Of a DNA stretch of 64,000 nt, positions 9,207 to 17,130 are shown piece by piece. The notes under the pieces are model-generated. The model searched no databases. It saw only the letters and a program-made list of their open reading frames with translations, and was not told the DNA's origin. Source of the stretch: Croceicoccus sediminis (GTDB taxonomy: Bacteria > Pseudomonadota > Alphaproteobacteria > Sphingomonadales > Sphingomonadaceae); contig NZ_SUNC01000001.1 in NCBI RefSeq assembly GCF_007570835.1, forward strand, positions 930,001 to 994,000. The letters are read 5' to 3'. The position numbers were made by a program, and so were the translations under genes. Positions within the stretch are counted from its first letter, which is position 1; the number at the start of each line of letters is the position of its first letter.

Positions 9207-9229
9207 GACGGCCCTGTTTCGGGGCCGTC
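9207..9229 (+). terminator. Terminator-like hairpin after SDR gene
   Basis: GACGGCCC (9207-9214) pairs perfectly with GGGCCGTC (9222-9229) around a 7-base loop, preceded by GGAAAA. It starts 15 bases after the stop at 9192. There is no T-tract, so termination may be weak. Confidence 0.5.
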
Positions 9230-9244
9230 CATCCTCCAAACAAC

Positions 9245-9309
9245 CACCCCTTTGCCTCGCGCTCAACGGCTAACCTAGCCAAAAGCGCAGGGGTCGAGGG
9301 GTGTTTTTG
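9245..9309 (+). terminator. Nested stem-loop followed by T-tract
   Basis: Nested complementary segments: CACCCCT (9245-9251) with AGGGGTG (9297-9303), CCTC (9255-9258) with GGGG (9290-9293), GCGCT (9259-9263) with AGCGC (9084-equivalent position 9284-9288), and GGCTA (9268-9272) with TAGCC (9276-9280). TTTTTGTT follows directly. It could terminate the SDR transcript or, being only about 75 bases before the Rieske start at 9383, act as a leader attenuator. Confidence 0.55.
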
Positions 9310-9382
9310 TTGACCCGCGTCAAACTGCCAGCCGCGCACTTCCGGTAATCTCCCTCTCGAAAGATACGAGGAGGATGCCGAC

Positions 9383-10789
9383 ATGGCAGAAGCAGATCCA
9401 CGCGAACGCATGGACATCGCCCGCTGTCCGGGACCGGGCTGGGAAGACATCCTGGCCGCCGACGATATCCAGCCGCCAGCATTCATGGCGGAGGACCGGT
9501 ACGAATACCTCGGCTCCGAGCCGATCGATGCATCGCGATATTATTCTCCCGAATTCTTCGCGGCCGAAAAAGCGAAAATGTGGCCCGCCGTCTGGCAATT
9601 CGCCACGCGCGAGGAAGACCTCCCCGAACCCGGCGATTACGTCACTTACGACAATGTCGGCCGGTCCTACCTGATCGTGCGGCAGGATGACGGATCGATC
9701 CGCGCCTTCCACAACGTGTGCCTGCACCGCGGACGCAAGCTGAAGACCGATTGCGGATCGGCCGAGAAGTTCGTCTGCCCGTTCCACGCCTTTACGTGGA
9801 ACACCGACGGCTCGCTCAATTCCATACCCTGCCGCTGGGACTTCGGACACTTGTCCGATGAACAGATGAAGCTTCCCGAAGTGAGCGTTGCACGGTGGGG
9901 CGGATATGTCTTCGTGCGCGACGCAGACGAAGGGCCGGACATCGAGGAATTCCTCGCCCCCTTGCCCGAATTCTTCCGGCAGTGGCGGCACGAGGATTGC
10001 AGCACGATCGCCTGGGTCGGCAAAGTCGTGAAGGCGAACTGGAAGATCGTGATGGAAGCTTTCATGGAAAGCTATCACGCCTATGCCACGCACCCGCAAC
10101 TGATGCCGTTCACCGGCGATGCGAACGCGGCCTATCACGTGCTGGGCGACCACGTGAACGTGAACTACACGCCGTTCGGCACGATCAGCCCCCACGTTCA
10201 GCAGCATGACCTGCCGCAGCAGTGGATCGTCGACGAATTCGTCAAATACAACGGCCGCAGCGCCGACAACTACGACCCCGAGGCGGACGACAGCGCGTTC
10301 CAGGTGCCCGAGGGCATGACCGCGCGCCAGATGCTGGGCGCGGCGATGCGCAAGACCAGCGCCCGCGCATTCGGCGGCGACTATTCCAACGTGTCGGAAA
10401 GCGAGCTGCTCGACGCGCTGGTCTACAACGTGTTCCCGAACTTCGCGCCGTGGGGCGGGTTCATGCCCAACATCGTCTATCGCTGGCGGCCATGGCCCGA
10501 CGAAAACGCCTGCCTGATGGAAGTGCGCGTGCTGTCGCGCGTGCCCGAAGGCAAGCCGCGCCCGCCGTCGGTGCCGATGCACCTTCTGGGAGAGGACGAG
10601 AAGTGGTCCGACGCGCCGGAACTGGGCGTTCTGGGCGGCGTGGTCGATCAGGACATGGAGAACATGGAACTGTGCCACGAAGGGCTGAAGGCGTCGAAGA
10701 ACCAGCGGGTCGAACTGGGCGATTACCAGGAAGTGCGCATCCGCCATTTCCACCAGGTGCTCGACCGCTACCTGAACGCTGCCGACTGA
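9383..10789 (+). CDS. Rieske oxygenase, 468-residue alpha-type
   Basis: Rieske non-heme iron oxygenase. The [2Fe-2S] motif is C113-x-H115-x16-C132-x2-H135. The catalytic iron segment holds E229, H232 and H237, so the bridging position is Glu rather than Asp. It has an N-terminal extension of about 30 residues beyond the usual family start. The ATG at 9383 has GAGGAGG eight bases upstream. It is followed 23 bases later by a second, different Rieske oxygenase, making a tandem pair; a comparable pair of types (438 and 395 residues) lies at 2-1318 and 2954-4141. Hydroxylation or demethylation of a ring or amine substrate is expected. Confidence 0.9.
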   Translation: MAEADPRERMDIARCPGPGWEDILAADDIQPPAFMAEDRYEYLGSEPIDASRYYSPEFFAAEKAKMWPAVWQFATREEDLPEPGDYVTYDNVGRSYLIVRQDDGSIRAFHNVCLHRGRKLKTDCGSAEKFVCPFHAFTWNTDGSLNSIPCRWDFGHLSDEQMKLPEVSVARWGGYVFVRDADEGPDIEEFLAPLPEFFRQWRHEDCSTIAWVGKVVKANWKIVMEAFMESYHAYATHPQLMPFTGDANAAYHVLGDHVNVNYTPFGTISPHVQQHDLPQQWIVDEFVKYNGRSADNYDPEADDSAFQVPEGMTARQMLGAAMRKTSARAFGGDYSNVSESELLDALVYNVFPNFAPWGGFMPNIVYRWRPWPDENACLMEVRVLSRVPEGKPRPPSVPMHLLGEDEKWSDAPELGVLGGVVDQDMENMELCHEGLKASKNQRVELGDYQEVRIRHFHQVLDRYLNAAD

Positions 10790-10812
10790 CATTTTCCGAC
10801 AAGGACAAGACC

Positions 10813-11997
10813 ATGACCGAACTCTATGAAAAGTACGGCGACATCGCGGAACGCATGCTGCACTTCGTCGAAAGCCGCACCACCGATCAGGCCAGCACCA
10901 CGATGCGCGTGCCGGTCGAAAACTACCTCGATCCCGCACGGTGGGAGCGTGAGAAGGAGCGCGTGTTCAAGCGCCTGCCCCTGATGCTGGCGCTGACCAT
11001 CGAATTGCCCGAAAAGAACGATTACAAGGCGATGCAGATCATGGGCCTGCCGGTCGTGATCACGCGCGGCAAGGACATGAGGGCGCGCGCCTTCCTCAAC
11101 GTGTGCAAGCACCGCGCCGCCCACCTCGCGCCCGAGGGCAAGGGCAACTGTTCGCGATTTTCGTGCCCCTATCACGGTTGGACTTATGCCAATGACGGCA
11201 AGCTTCTGGGCATAGCCGAGGCCAGCACATTCGGCGAAGTGGACCGCACCGATCTCAACATGACCGAACTGCCCTGCGACGAAGTGGCGGGCATGATCTT
11301 CGTCATCCTGACACCGGGGCTGGAGATCGATGCGAAATCATGGCTGGGCGGCATGTACGACGATTTCGCCGCGCTGAAGTTGGAAGACTGGTACTATCAC
11401 AAGTCCAAAGAGATGCGCGGGGCGAACTGGAAGGTCGCCTACGACGGCTATCTCGAAGGCTATCACTTCGCCGCCGCGCACAAGGACACGGTCGCGCCAA
11501 GGTCGCCGTCGAACCGCGCGCATTACGAAGGGTTCGGCCCGCATATCCGACTGGGCTTTCCGCAAAAGTCGATCGTGGATCTGAAAGGCCTGCCGCGCGA
11601 CGAATGGGGCCGCCGGGAGAACGACGGTTACGATTTCATCCGCATGCTGTTCCCGAACTTCGCACTCTTCCTCGCCCCCGAAATGTGCCAGTTCGCGCAG
11701 CTGTTTCCCGGCGATGCGCCGAACAAGAACGTGACGATCATGAACTACGTCTTCCCGACGAAGCCGGAAACGGAAGAGGAGATGCGCAAGCTCGATGAGA
11801 TGTGCGACTTCTTCTACAACGTCGTGGAAGAAGAGGACTACTTCCTCGGAATGAAGGTGCAGAACGGGCTGGAGTCGGGTGCGATGACGCACCAGACCTT
11901 CGGCCGGAACGAGCCGGGCAACCAGTTCTTCCACAAGTGGATCGACTATTACCTCAACGAGAGCGGGCAGACGCCCATGCCGGTGATGAAAGACTGA
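10813..11997 (+). CDS. Rieske oxygenase, 394-residue subgroup
   Basis: Rieske oxygenase with motif C98-x-H100-x17-C118-x2-H121 and catalytic-site residues E215, H218, H223. It is a close paralogue of the protein at 2954-4141 and starts similarly (MTELYEKYGDIAERMLHFVE). The start ATG follows AAGGACAAGACC, 23 bases after the stop of the upstream Rieske gene, so the pair is one transcript. A longer in-frame open frame upstream is only overlap with the preceding gene. Whether the two oxygenases form a mixed complex or act on successive intermediates is unknown. Confidence 0.9.
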   Translation: MTELYEKYGDIAERMLHFVESRTTDQASTTMRVPVENYLDPARWEREKERVFKRLPLMLALTIELPEKNDYKAMQIMGLPVVITRGKDMRARAFLNVCKHRAAHLAPEGKGNCSRFSCPYHGWTYANDGKLLGIAEASTFGEVDRTDLNMTELPCDEVAGMIFVILTPGLEIDAKSWLGGMYDDFAALKLEDWYYHKSKEMRGANWKVAYDGYLEGYHFAAAHKDTVAPRSPSNRAHYEGFGPHIRLGFPQKSIVDLKGLPRDEWGRRENDGYDFIRMLFPNFALFLAPEMCQFAQLFPGDAPNKNVTIMNYVFPTKPETEEEMRKLDEMCDFFYNVVEEEDYFLGMKVQNGLESGAMTHQTFGRNEPGNQFFHKWIDYYLNESGQTPMPVMKD

Positions 11998-12018
11998 TGG
12001 CTTTGGGCGATGTTCCGC

Positions 12019-12732
12019 TCAGTGCCGGACCATCGCCCCGCCGTCGACCCAAAGGCCGTGGCCCGACATGAAACGGGCATCGTCGCTGCACAGGAATGCG
12101 ACGACATCGGCAATGTCCTCCGCCCGCCCCAGTCGCCTGAGCGGAGCCTTGTTCTCCCAGAACGTGCGATATTCGGGCATTTCCTCGAACGCTGGCGCCG
12201 TCATCGGCGTGTCGATCGCGCCGGGCTGGACGCAGTTGACCGTCACGCCATGCGGGCCAAGCTCTGCCGCGGCGGACTTGGTAAAGCCCAGCACCGCATG
12301 CTTCGATGCCGAATAGGCGCAAAGCCCCTCGTCCCCGAAGGTCGAGGTCGTGGACCCGATCGTGACGATCCGCCCGTTGCCTGCCTTCTTCAGATGCTCC
12401 GCCGCATCCCTGACCAGCCGGAAAACCGCGACCAGGTTCACTTCCAGCACTTGCCGGAAATATTCGTCCGAATGCCCTTCCAGCGGCGCGAAGGCGGATA
12501 TGCCGGCGCAGGGCACCAGGGTGTCGAGACCGCCCATCGCCTCCACCGCCGCCTTGACCAAGGCTTCGCTTGCCCCGTCCGCCGTGACGTCGGCGGCGTG
12601 ATCGACCTCGCCCTTGAGGTCGCTGGTGAAGACCTGCGCTCCGTCTGCCGCCAGCCGCTTTGCAACCGCCGCACCAATGCCCGAACCCGCGCCCGTGACG
12701 ATGGCGCGGCGGCCCTTCAACCGGTCGGTCAT
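12019..12732 (-). CDS. SDR family oxidoreductase
   Basis: Classical short-chain dehydrogenase of 237 residues: TGAGSGIG at about residues 13-20, PCAG in place of NNAG, and an active site with Ser and YSASK. The ending with DGGAMVRH is typical of the family. Its ATG at 12732 overlaps the stop of the upstream MDR gene (ATGA, 4 bases), giving translational coupling. It is last in a minus-strand operon with MDR, ThuA-like, MDR and SnoaL-like genes. A longer upstream open frame exists but runs through the MDR gene, so it was discarded. Confidence 0.9.
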   Translation of the reverse strand: MTDRLKGRRAIVTGAGSGIGAAVAKRLAADGAQVFTSDLKGEVDHAADVTADGASEALVKAAVEAMGGLDTLVPCAGISAFAPLEGHSDEYFRQVLEVNLVAVFRLVRDAAEHLKKAGNGRIVTIGSTTSTFGDEGLCAYSASKHAVLGFTKSAAAELGPHGVTVNCVQPGAIDTPMTAPAFEEMPEYRTFWENKAPLRRLGRAEDIADVVAFLCSDDARFMSGHGLWVDGGAMVRH

Positions 12733-13748
12733 GCGATCTTCAGGATCAGCTTGCCGGTGTTCTTGCCCGAAAACAGCCGCATGAAGGCATCGTATGTATT
12801 CTCGATCCCTTCCTGCACGTCCTCGTCGATGCGGACCTTGCCCTCGGCCATCCACTGCGCGATCTGCGCGCCGCCTTCGGGGAAGCGGTCGGCGTAATCC
12901 ATGATCAGGAAGCCGTGGATCGAGGCCTGATGCACGATCAGCTGCCAAAGGTTCTGAAGGCCATGCTTCTCGACCGAATTGTATTCACTGATCAAGCCGC
13001 ACAGCACGATACGCGCATCCTTGGCGAGATTGAAGACTTCCGCCTCCAGTATGTCCCCGCCTACGTTTTCAAACACCATGTCCAGCCCGTCGGGAGCGGC
13101 CTTGCCGATCTCTTCGCGCAGTTCTTCCTGGCTCTTGCCGCGATAGTCGATGGCGACGTCGAAACCATAGTCGTCGATCAACCGGCGGCACTTTTCGGTT
13201 CCGCCCGCGATGCCGATCACGCGGCAGCCGTGGATCTTGCCAATCTGCCCGACGACGGAACCCACCGCCCCTGCCGCGCCGCTGACACACAGGGTTTCGC
13301 CTTGCTTCGGCTTGGCGACATCGAGCATCCCGAAATACGCGGTAAGGCCGACCGCGCCCATGGCCGAGAGAAACTTCGACGGGCTGTCGACGATGCCGAC
13401 ATCGATCGGCGCGGTGAAGTGGCCGGGCACGACCGGGGTAAATTCCTCGATCGCGTTGAGGTTCATGACCCAGCTGCCGACAGGAAAGTCCGCATTGTCG
13501 CTTGCGTGCACCTGCCCCACCGACGTCGCGCGCACCGCATCGCCTAACGGGATCGGCGGCATATAGCTGGGCTCGTCCGCCATCCAGCCGCGCTGTGCCG
13601 GATCGAGCGAGCAGTAATGGTTGCGCATGACGAACCCGCCCTCAGGCACGTGGGGGATCGGTTCGCTGACAAGTTCGAAATCGTCCGGCACCGGGTCGCC
13701 GTGCGGACGGCGGCGAAGTAGGAATCTGCGGTTCTGGGTCACATGCAT
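12729..13748 (-). CDS. Zinc-independent MDR NADP-dependent oxidoreductase
   Basis: Medium-chain reductase of 339 residues in the prostaglandin-reductase/curcumin-reductase-like branch, which saturates activated C=C bonds with NADPH. It shows NHYCSLDPAQRGWM near residue 45, the Rossmann segment SGAAGAVGSVVGQIGK near 155, and the typical ending SGKNTGKLILKIA. The zinc-binding cysteine set of alcohol dehydrogenases is absent. It is paralogous to the protein at 14670-15680. It overlaps the next SDR by 4 bases and has a GAGAGG ribosome site. Reduction of an enone or enoyl intermediate is inferred. Confidence 0.9.
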   Translation of the reverse strand: MHVTQNRRFLLRRRPHGDPVPDDFELVSEPIPHVPEGGFVMRNHYCSLDPAQRGWMADEPSYMPPIPLGDAVRATSVGQVHASDNADFPVGSWVMNLNAIEEFTPVVPGHFTAPIDVGIVDSPSKFLSAMGAVGLTAYFGMLDVAKPKQGETLCVSGAAGAVGSVVGQIGKIHGCRVIGIAGGTEKCRRLIDDYGFDVAIDYRGKSQEELREEIGKAAPDGLDMVFENVGGDILEAEVFNLAKDARIVLCGLISEYNSVEKHGLQNLWQLIVHQASIHGFLIMDYADRFPEGGAQIAQWMAEGKVRIDEDVQEGIENTYDAFMRLFSGKNTGKLILKIA

Positions 13749-13862
13749 GCCTCTCGAAATGGTCTTCTACGGCCAAATTGCATTCTAGGGTAAAGCCATC
13801 GGGCGGGCCGGCCAAACCTGTATAAAGTGCGAGTTGGTGACGGTCCGAATGGTCCCGACCGC

Positions 13863-14663
13863 TCAACCCTGCTGCGCGGTCCAGCGGATCGCGTTTTCCA
13901 CCAACCGGCGGTAGTGCGGGTTTTCATAAGCGCCCGGACCGTCACCGGGCTGAAGGTAGACCAGCCGCCCCTTGCCCACCTCTTTCGCCCAGCCGACAAG
14001 GTTCGAGCCCGCGGGATGGTCCCAGCCATCGCGCGCATACATCTCGCCCCTTACGGCGAGCGAGGCTGAGAAGAAGTGATCGCGGTCGAACTTCGCATCC
14101 GATCGCAGCAGCGGGGTCACGCCGTCCTCGAATATCTCCGCCAGATAGGGTTCGTCGGTAAGGTCGAAGCTGGCCGGAAGGCCGTCCGTCACGGGATGGC
14201 CGGGTATGGGCGTGAACGTCTGGGCCACGTCATGGGCATAGCCGCTGTCCAGCCGCTCGCTCCCCCGCACCACGCCCGGCTTGTAGAGGAACCTGCCGCC
14301 GATGATCTCGCCATATTCGGGCCATGTCGGCCACCCCGCCAGCGCGTGATGCAGCGCGACGACGCCCTTGCCTTGTTCCAGCATCGCGGGGAAACCGCGG
14401 CGCATAACATCGGGCGGATCGACGTAGGTGGGTGCATCTTCGGGCGCATCGAAGTCGAGCCCGGGCATGTCGTAAAGAACCGCCACGTCGAAATCGCGCA
14501 TCCCTTCGGAGTTGAGCAATAATGCGGCGGCAGGCTGATCGACCATCGTGGCCGAGATGCCGTGCATGTCCTCGAAAACCGAGGCGAAAGCATCCCGCCC
14601 GAAAGGATGCCCCCGCACCGCGACGAGGCAGCGCAGGGGCGACCGGTAATCGATAGTGGGCAC
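13863..14663 (-). CDS. ThuA-like domain protein
   Basis: Protein of 266 residues with the ThuA/glutamine-amidotransferase-like fold. Early strand and helix LVAVRGHPFGRDAF, the central VVALHHALAGWPTWPEYG segment that is the family signature, and a C-terminal GRLVYLQPGDGPGAYENP are visible. ThuA itself belongs to disaccharide utilisation, but the domain is widespread and its chemistry is poorly known. Here it sits between two MDR reductases in a catabolic operon, 6 bases from the upstream MDR, which suggests a role in that pathway and not in sugar use. Confidence 0.8.
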   Translation of the reverse strand: MPTIDYRSPLRCLVAVRGHPFGRDAFASVFEDMHGISATMVDQPAAALLLNSEGMRDFDVAVLYDMPGLDFDAPEDAPTYVDPPDVMRRGFPAMLEQGKGVVALHHALAGWPTWPEYGEIIGGRFLYKPGVVRGSERLDSGYAHDVAQTFTPIPGHPVTDGLPASFDLTDEPYLAEIFEDGVTPLLRSDAKFDRDHFFSASLAVRGEMYARDGWDHPAGSNLVGWAKEVGKGRLVYLQPGDGPGAYENPHYRRLVENAIRWTAQQG

Positions 14664-14669
14664 GCGCGA

Positions 14670-15680
14670 TCAGTCCGTCAGGTCGACGATGACCTTGCCG
14701 GTGTTCTTGCCCGTCATCATGCGGCTATAAGCGACGAGCGTGTTTTCCAGCCCCTTGGTCACGTCAAACGGCAGTGTGATCTTGCCGTTCGCCAGCCAGT
14801 CTTTCAGCGTCGCGTGATATTCCGGGCCACGCTCTGGCACATCGGGCAGCAGGAAGCCCTGGATACGCAGCCGGCGCATCAGGACCTGGTCGTAGTTCTT
14901 CGGCCCCGGCACGCTTTCGTCGCTTTGATAGTTTGCGATCATGCCGCAAACCGCGATGCGGCCGAACATGGCCATATTGGCAAGAACCGCGTCGAGGATC
15001 GGGCCGCCGACGTTTTCGAAATAACCATCGATGCCGCCGTCGATCTTCTTCAGCTCTGCTGCGACGTCCTCGTTCTTGTAATCGATGCAGCGTTCCGCGC
15101 CCAGTTCCTCGACCACGAAGCGGCACTTGTCCGGTCCGCCCGCAATCCCTGTGACTTTCGCGCCAAGGTTGCGGCCGATCTGGCAGGCAAGACTACCGGT
15201 CGCGCCCGCAGCTGCCGAGACAACGAGGTCCTCACCTTCCTTGATGCCGAGAATGTCCTTCGTGCCGTAAAGCGCGGTCCAGCCGTTGAGGCCGAGCACG
15301 CCGAAGTGCTGGCGAGGATCGTCGATGTCTTCGTCGAGCAGCACGGCCCAGGCATCGTCGGGCCGCACGGTCGAATAATCGGCCCACTGCCCGAACACGC
15401 GCACCAGCCGGCCGACCGGGTAACGGTCATCCCGGCTTTCGACGATGCGGCCCAGCGCCTGTCCGGCCATCGGGATGCCCATCGGCAGCGGCGGCTGATA
15501 CCCGTCTTCGCGCGGGCCCATCCACATGCGGGTGCCCGCGTCCATGGACAGGTAGTCGGCCTTGAGCCGGATCTCGCCATCCTCAAGCGGGGCGAGTTCG
15601 GTTTCCTGAAGGCTGAGGGCGGAGCTGAAATCGTCGCCTTCCGGGTGATTGTCGAGGCGCCAGAAACGGTTCTTGGTCAT
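14670..15680 (-). CDS. Zinc-independent MDR NADP-dependent oxidoreductase
   Basis: Medium-chain reductase of 336 residues, same branch as 12729-13748. It shows DYLSMDAGTRMWM near residue 45, AAAGATGSLACQIGR as the NADP fold near 150, a PDVPERGPEYH segment, and ends TGKNTGKVIVDLTD. No catalytic zinc ligands are visible. The ATG at 15680 begins two bases after the SnoaL-like gene stop, so the two are in one operon. The presence of two paralogous reductases in one operon suggests successive reductions or related substrates. Confidence 0.9.
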   Translation of the reverse strand: MTKNRFWRLDNHPEGDDFSSALSLQETELAPLEDGEIRLKADYLSMDAGTRMWMGPREDGYQPPLPMGIPMAGQALGRIVESRDDRYPVGRLVRVFGQWADYSTVRPDDAWAVLLDEDIDDPRQHFGVLGLNGWTALYGTKDILGIKEGEDLVVSAAAGATGSLACQIGRNLGAKVTGIAGGPDKCRFVVEELGAERCIDYKNEDVAAELKKIDGGIDGYFENVGGPILDAVLANMAMFGRIAVCGMIANYQSDESVPGPKNYDQVLMRRLRIQGFLLPDVPERGPEYHATLKDWLANGKITLPFDVTKGLENTLVAYSRMMTGKNTGKVIVDLTD

Positions 15681-15682
15681 GA

Positions 15683-16111
15683 TCAGACGCCCTTCGGTCC
15701 ATGCTGACGGTGGATGTTGCGGAAAGAGCGCAGCGAGAAATACCACTTGCCGTCGATCTTTACGAGTTCGTCGCGATATTCGCCGCGATCGCGCATGGTC
15801 TTGCCGTCCTGGTCATAGACCTCGGCGGTATAGCTGCGCATCTTTGCGGTATTGCCATCGATCTCGATCGAACCGGGCCAGGCGTGGAACATGATGCCGG
15901 GATACTGCTTCATCGCCTCGACCCAAAGGTTCACGATGTTCTCGCGCCCTTCCTGCGGCGGGAATTCGGGATAGTCGGGCATTTCCCAACGGGCATCCTC
16001 GGCCCATGTCGCGCCCCAGGCATCGGCGTCGCGCTGGGTAACCGCGTCGGCATAGATGTCGAGGAGGTCGCGGATCGCAAGGCGATCGGCATCCGGTCCG
16101 GTAAAGGGCAT
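15683..16111 (-). CDS. SnoaL/NTF2-like small protein
   Basis: Protein of 142 residues with the SnoaL-like fold, starting MPFTGPDADRLAIRDLLDIY and ending in a KIDGKWYFSLRSF strand. The ATG at 16111 has GGGAG upstream and is preferred to a TTG five codons earlier. It is a paralogue of 2023-2463. It is first in a five-gene minus-strand operon (SnoaL, MDR, ThuA-like, MDR, SDR). Possible isomerase, dehydratase or small oxygenase partner; the sequence does not decide. Confidence 0.83.
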   Translation of the reverse strand: MPFTGPDADRLAIRDLLDIYADAVTQRDADAWGATWAEDARWEMPDYPEFPPQEGRENIVNLWVEAMKQYPGIMFHAWPGSIEIDGNTAKMRSYTAEVYDQDGKTMRDRGEYRDELVKIDGKWYFSLRSFRNIHRQHGPKGV

Positions 16112-16242
16112 CGTTCTCTCTCCCAATGGTTTAGTTGGCCAGAGGGTAGAGCGTCACGGACGAGCCGAAAGCTATCCGTTCTGGCAGGTAGGCCGCGAAA
16201 CGAGCGTCGCGCGCGGCCAGCCGATCGGGGCGCCGCCCGGCT

Positions 16243-16620
16243 TCACTGGCCGACGGGCAATTCCTCCATCGAAGGTGCCTCGTCCGGGACGCAGACTTCG
16301 ACCTGTCCGTCTTCGACGCGGATCGGGAACGTGCGAAGGTCCTTGTAGGCCCCGCCGATGCAGCGGCCCGTTTCCAGTTCGAACCGCGCGCCGTGAAGCG
16401 GGCACATGACCGCACCCCGGCGAATGCGGCCACCCGAAAGCAACGCGGCCTGGTGGGTACAGCGATCGTTGACCGCGTAAAAACCGTCATCCGTTTTCGC
16501 GGCAAGGACAAACCAACCAGCCACCTTGGTCGCCAGTTTGCCTTCCTCGGGAAAATCGCTTTCGGCGATCAGGGGATGCCAGGTCTCGCTCACGGTAATT
16601 CGATCCTCTCTTCCGGTCAT
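16243..16620 (-). CDS. Rieske-type [2Fe-2S] ferredoxin
   Basis: Small Rieske ferredoxin of 125 residues, cytosolic, with cluster motif C54-x-H56-x16-C73-x2-H76 (CTH and CPLH). It lacks any catalytic iron domain, so it is an electron carrier and not an oxygenase. It is the only electron-transfer partner visible for the four Rieske oxygenases in the first 12 kb. No ferredoxin reductase was found in the window. It lies upstream of, and on the same strand as, the SnoaL-MDR-ThuA operon, separated by 131 bases. Confidence 0.92.
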   Translation of the reverse strand: MTGREDRITVSETWHPLIAESDFPEEGKLATKVAGWFVLAAKTDDGFYAVNDRCTHQAALLSGGRIRRGAVMCPLHGARFELETGRCIGGAYKDLRTFPIRVEDGQVEVCVPDEAPSMEELPVGQ

Positions 16621-16663
16621 CTGCCCCTAACGACTTGGGGCCGCGCTTTCACGCTAACAATTC

Positions 16664-16675
16664 CGATAGCTATCG
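16664..16675. promoter_or_regulatory. 12-bp perfect palindrome in divergent promoter region
   Basis: CGATAGCTATCG lies midway between the divergent starts of the Rieske ferredoxin (16620) and the SnoaL-like gene (16732). Position and symmetry suit an operator; the regulator is unknown. Confidence 0.35.
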
Positions 16676-16731
16676 CCTGCGGAGCCGATTGGCGACAACA
16701 TGGCACTTCAAAATCATGGGAGAGACTTAGG

Positions 16732-17130
16732 ATGACACCTCAGGAAGTGGAAACACTTATCGACGATCTCTACGCCGCAAGCGCCGAAGGCGACTGGGAC
16801 AAAGTCGCGTCGATGGTCACCGACGACCTGCTCATCACCGAGGCTCCGGGCCTGCCGATGGCTGGCACCTATCAGGGCAAGAACGCCCTGCGCGACCTGT
16901 TCATCGACGTTTTTGCCATGCTGAAAGTGGAATCTCTCGACGTACTGGGATCGACTTATGGCGGCGAATGGGCGGTCAAGATCATCCGCATGAACTTCGG
17001 CGAAGGGCTGGAACCTGCCGAACTGACCGAAGCCTTCCGCATCCGCGACGGCAAGGTCTGCGAAATCAAGCCGTACTACTTCGATCCGGCCCCCGTGAAA
17101 GCGGCTGCAGCAGCGATGCAGAAAGCCTGA
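16732..17130 (+). CDS. SnoaL/NTF2-like protein (limonene-epoxide-hydrolase-like fold)
   Basis: Protein of 132 residues with the NTF2-like layout: MTPQEVETLIDDLYAASAEG start, an EAPGLPMAGTYQGKNALRDL middle, and a C-terminal strand FRIRDGKVCEIKPYYFDP. This last segment is typical of ketosteroid-isomerase/SnoaL proteins. It is more distant from the other two SnoaL-like proteins here. The ATG follows GGGAGAGACTTAGG. It is a single gene, divergent from the Rieske ferredoxin. Enzymatic role unknown. Confidence 0.83.
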   Translation: MTPQEVETLIDDLYAASAEGDWDKVASMVTDDLLITEAPGLPMAGTYQGKNALRDLFIDVFAMLKVESLDVLGSTYGGEWAVKIIRMNFGEGLEPAELTEAFRIRDGKVCEIKPYYFDPAPVKAAAAAMQKA

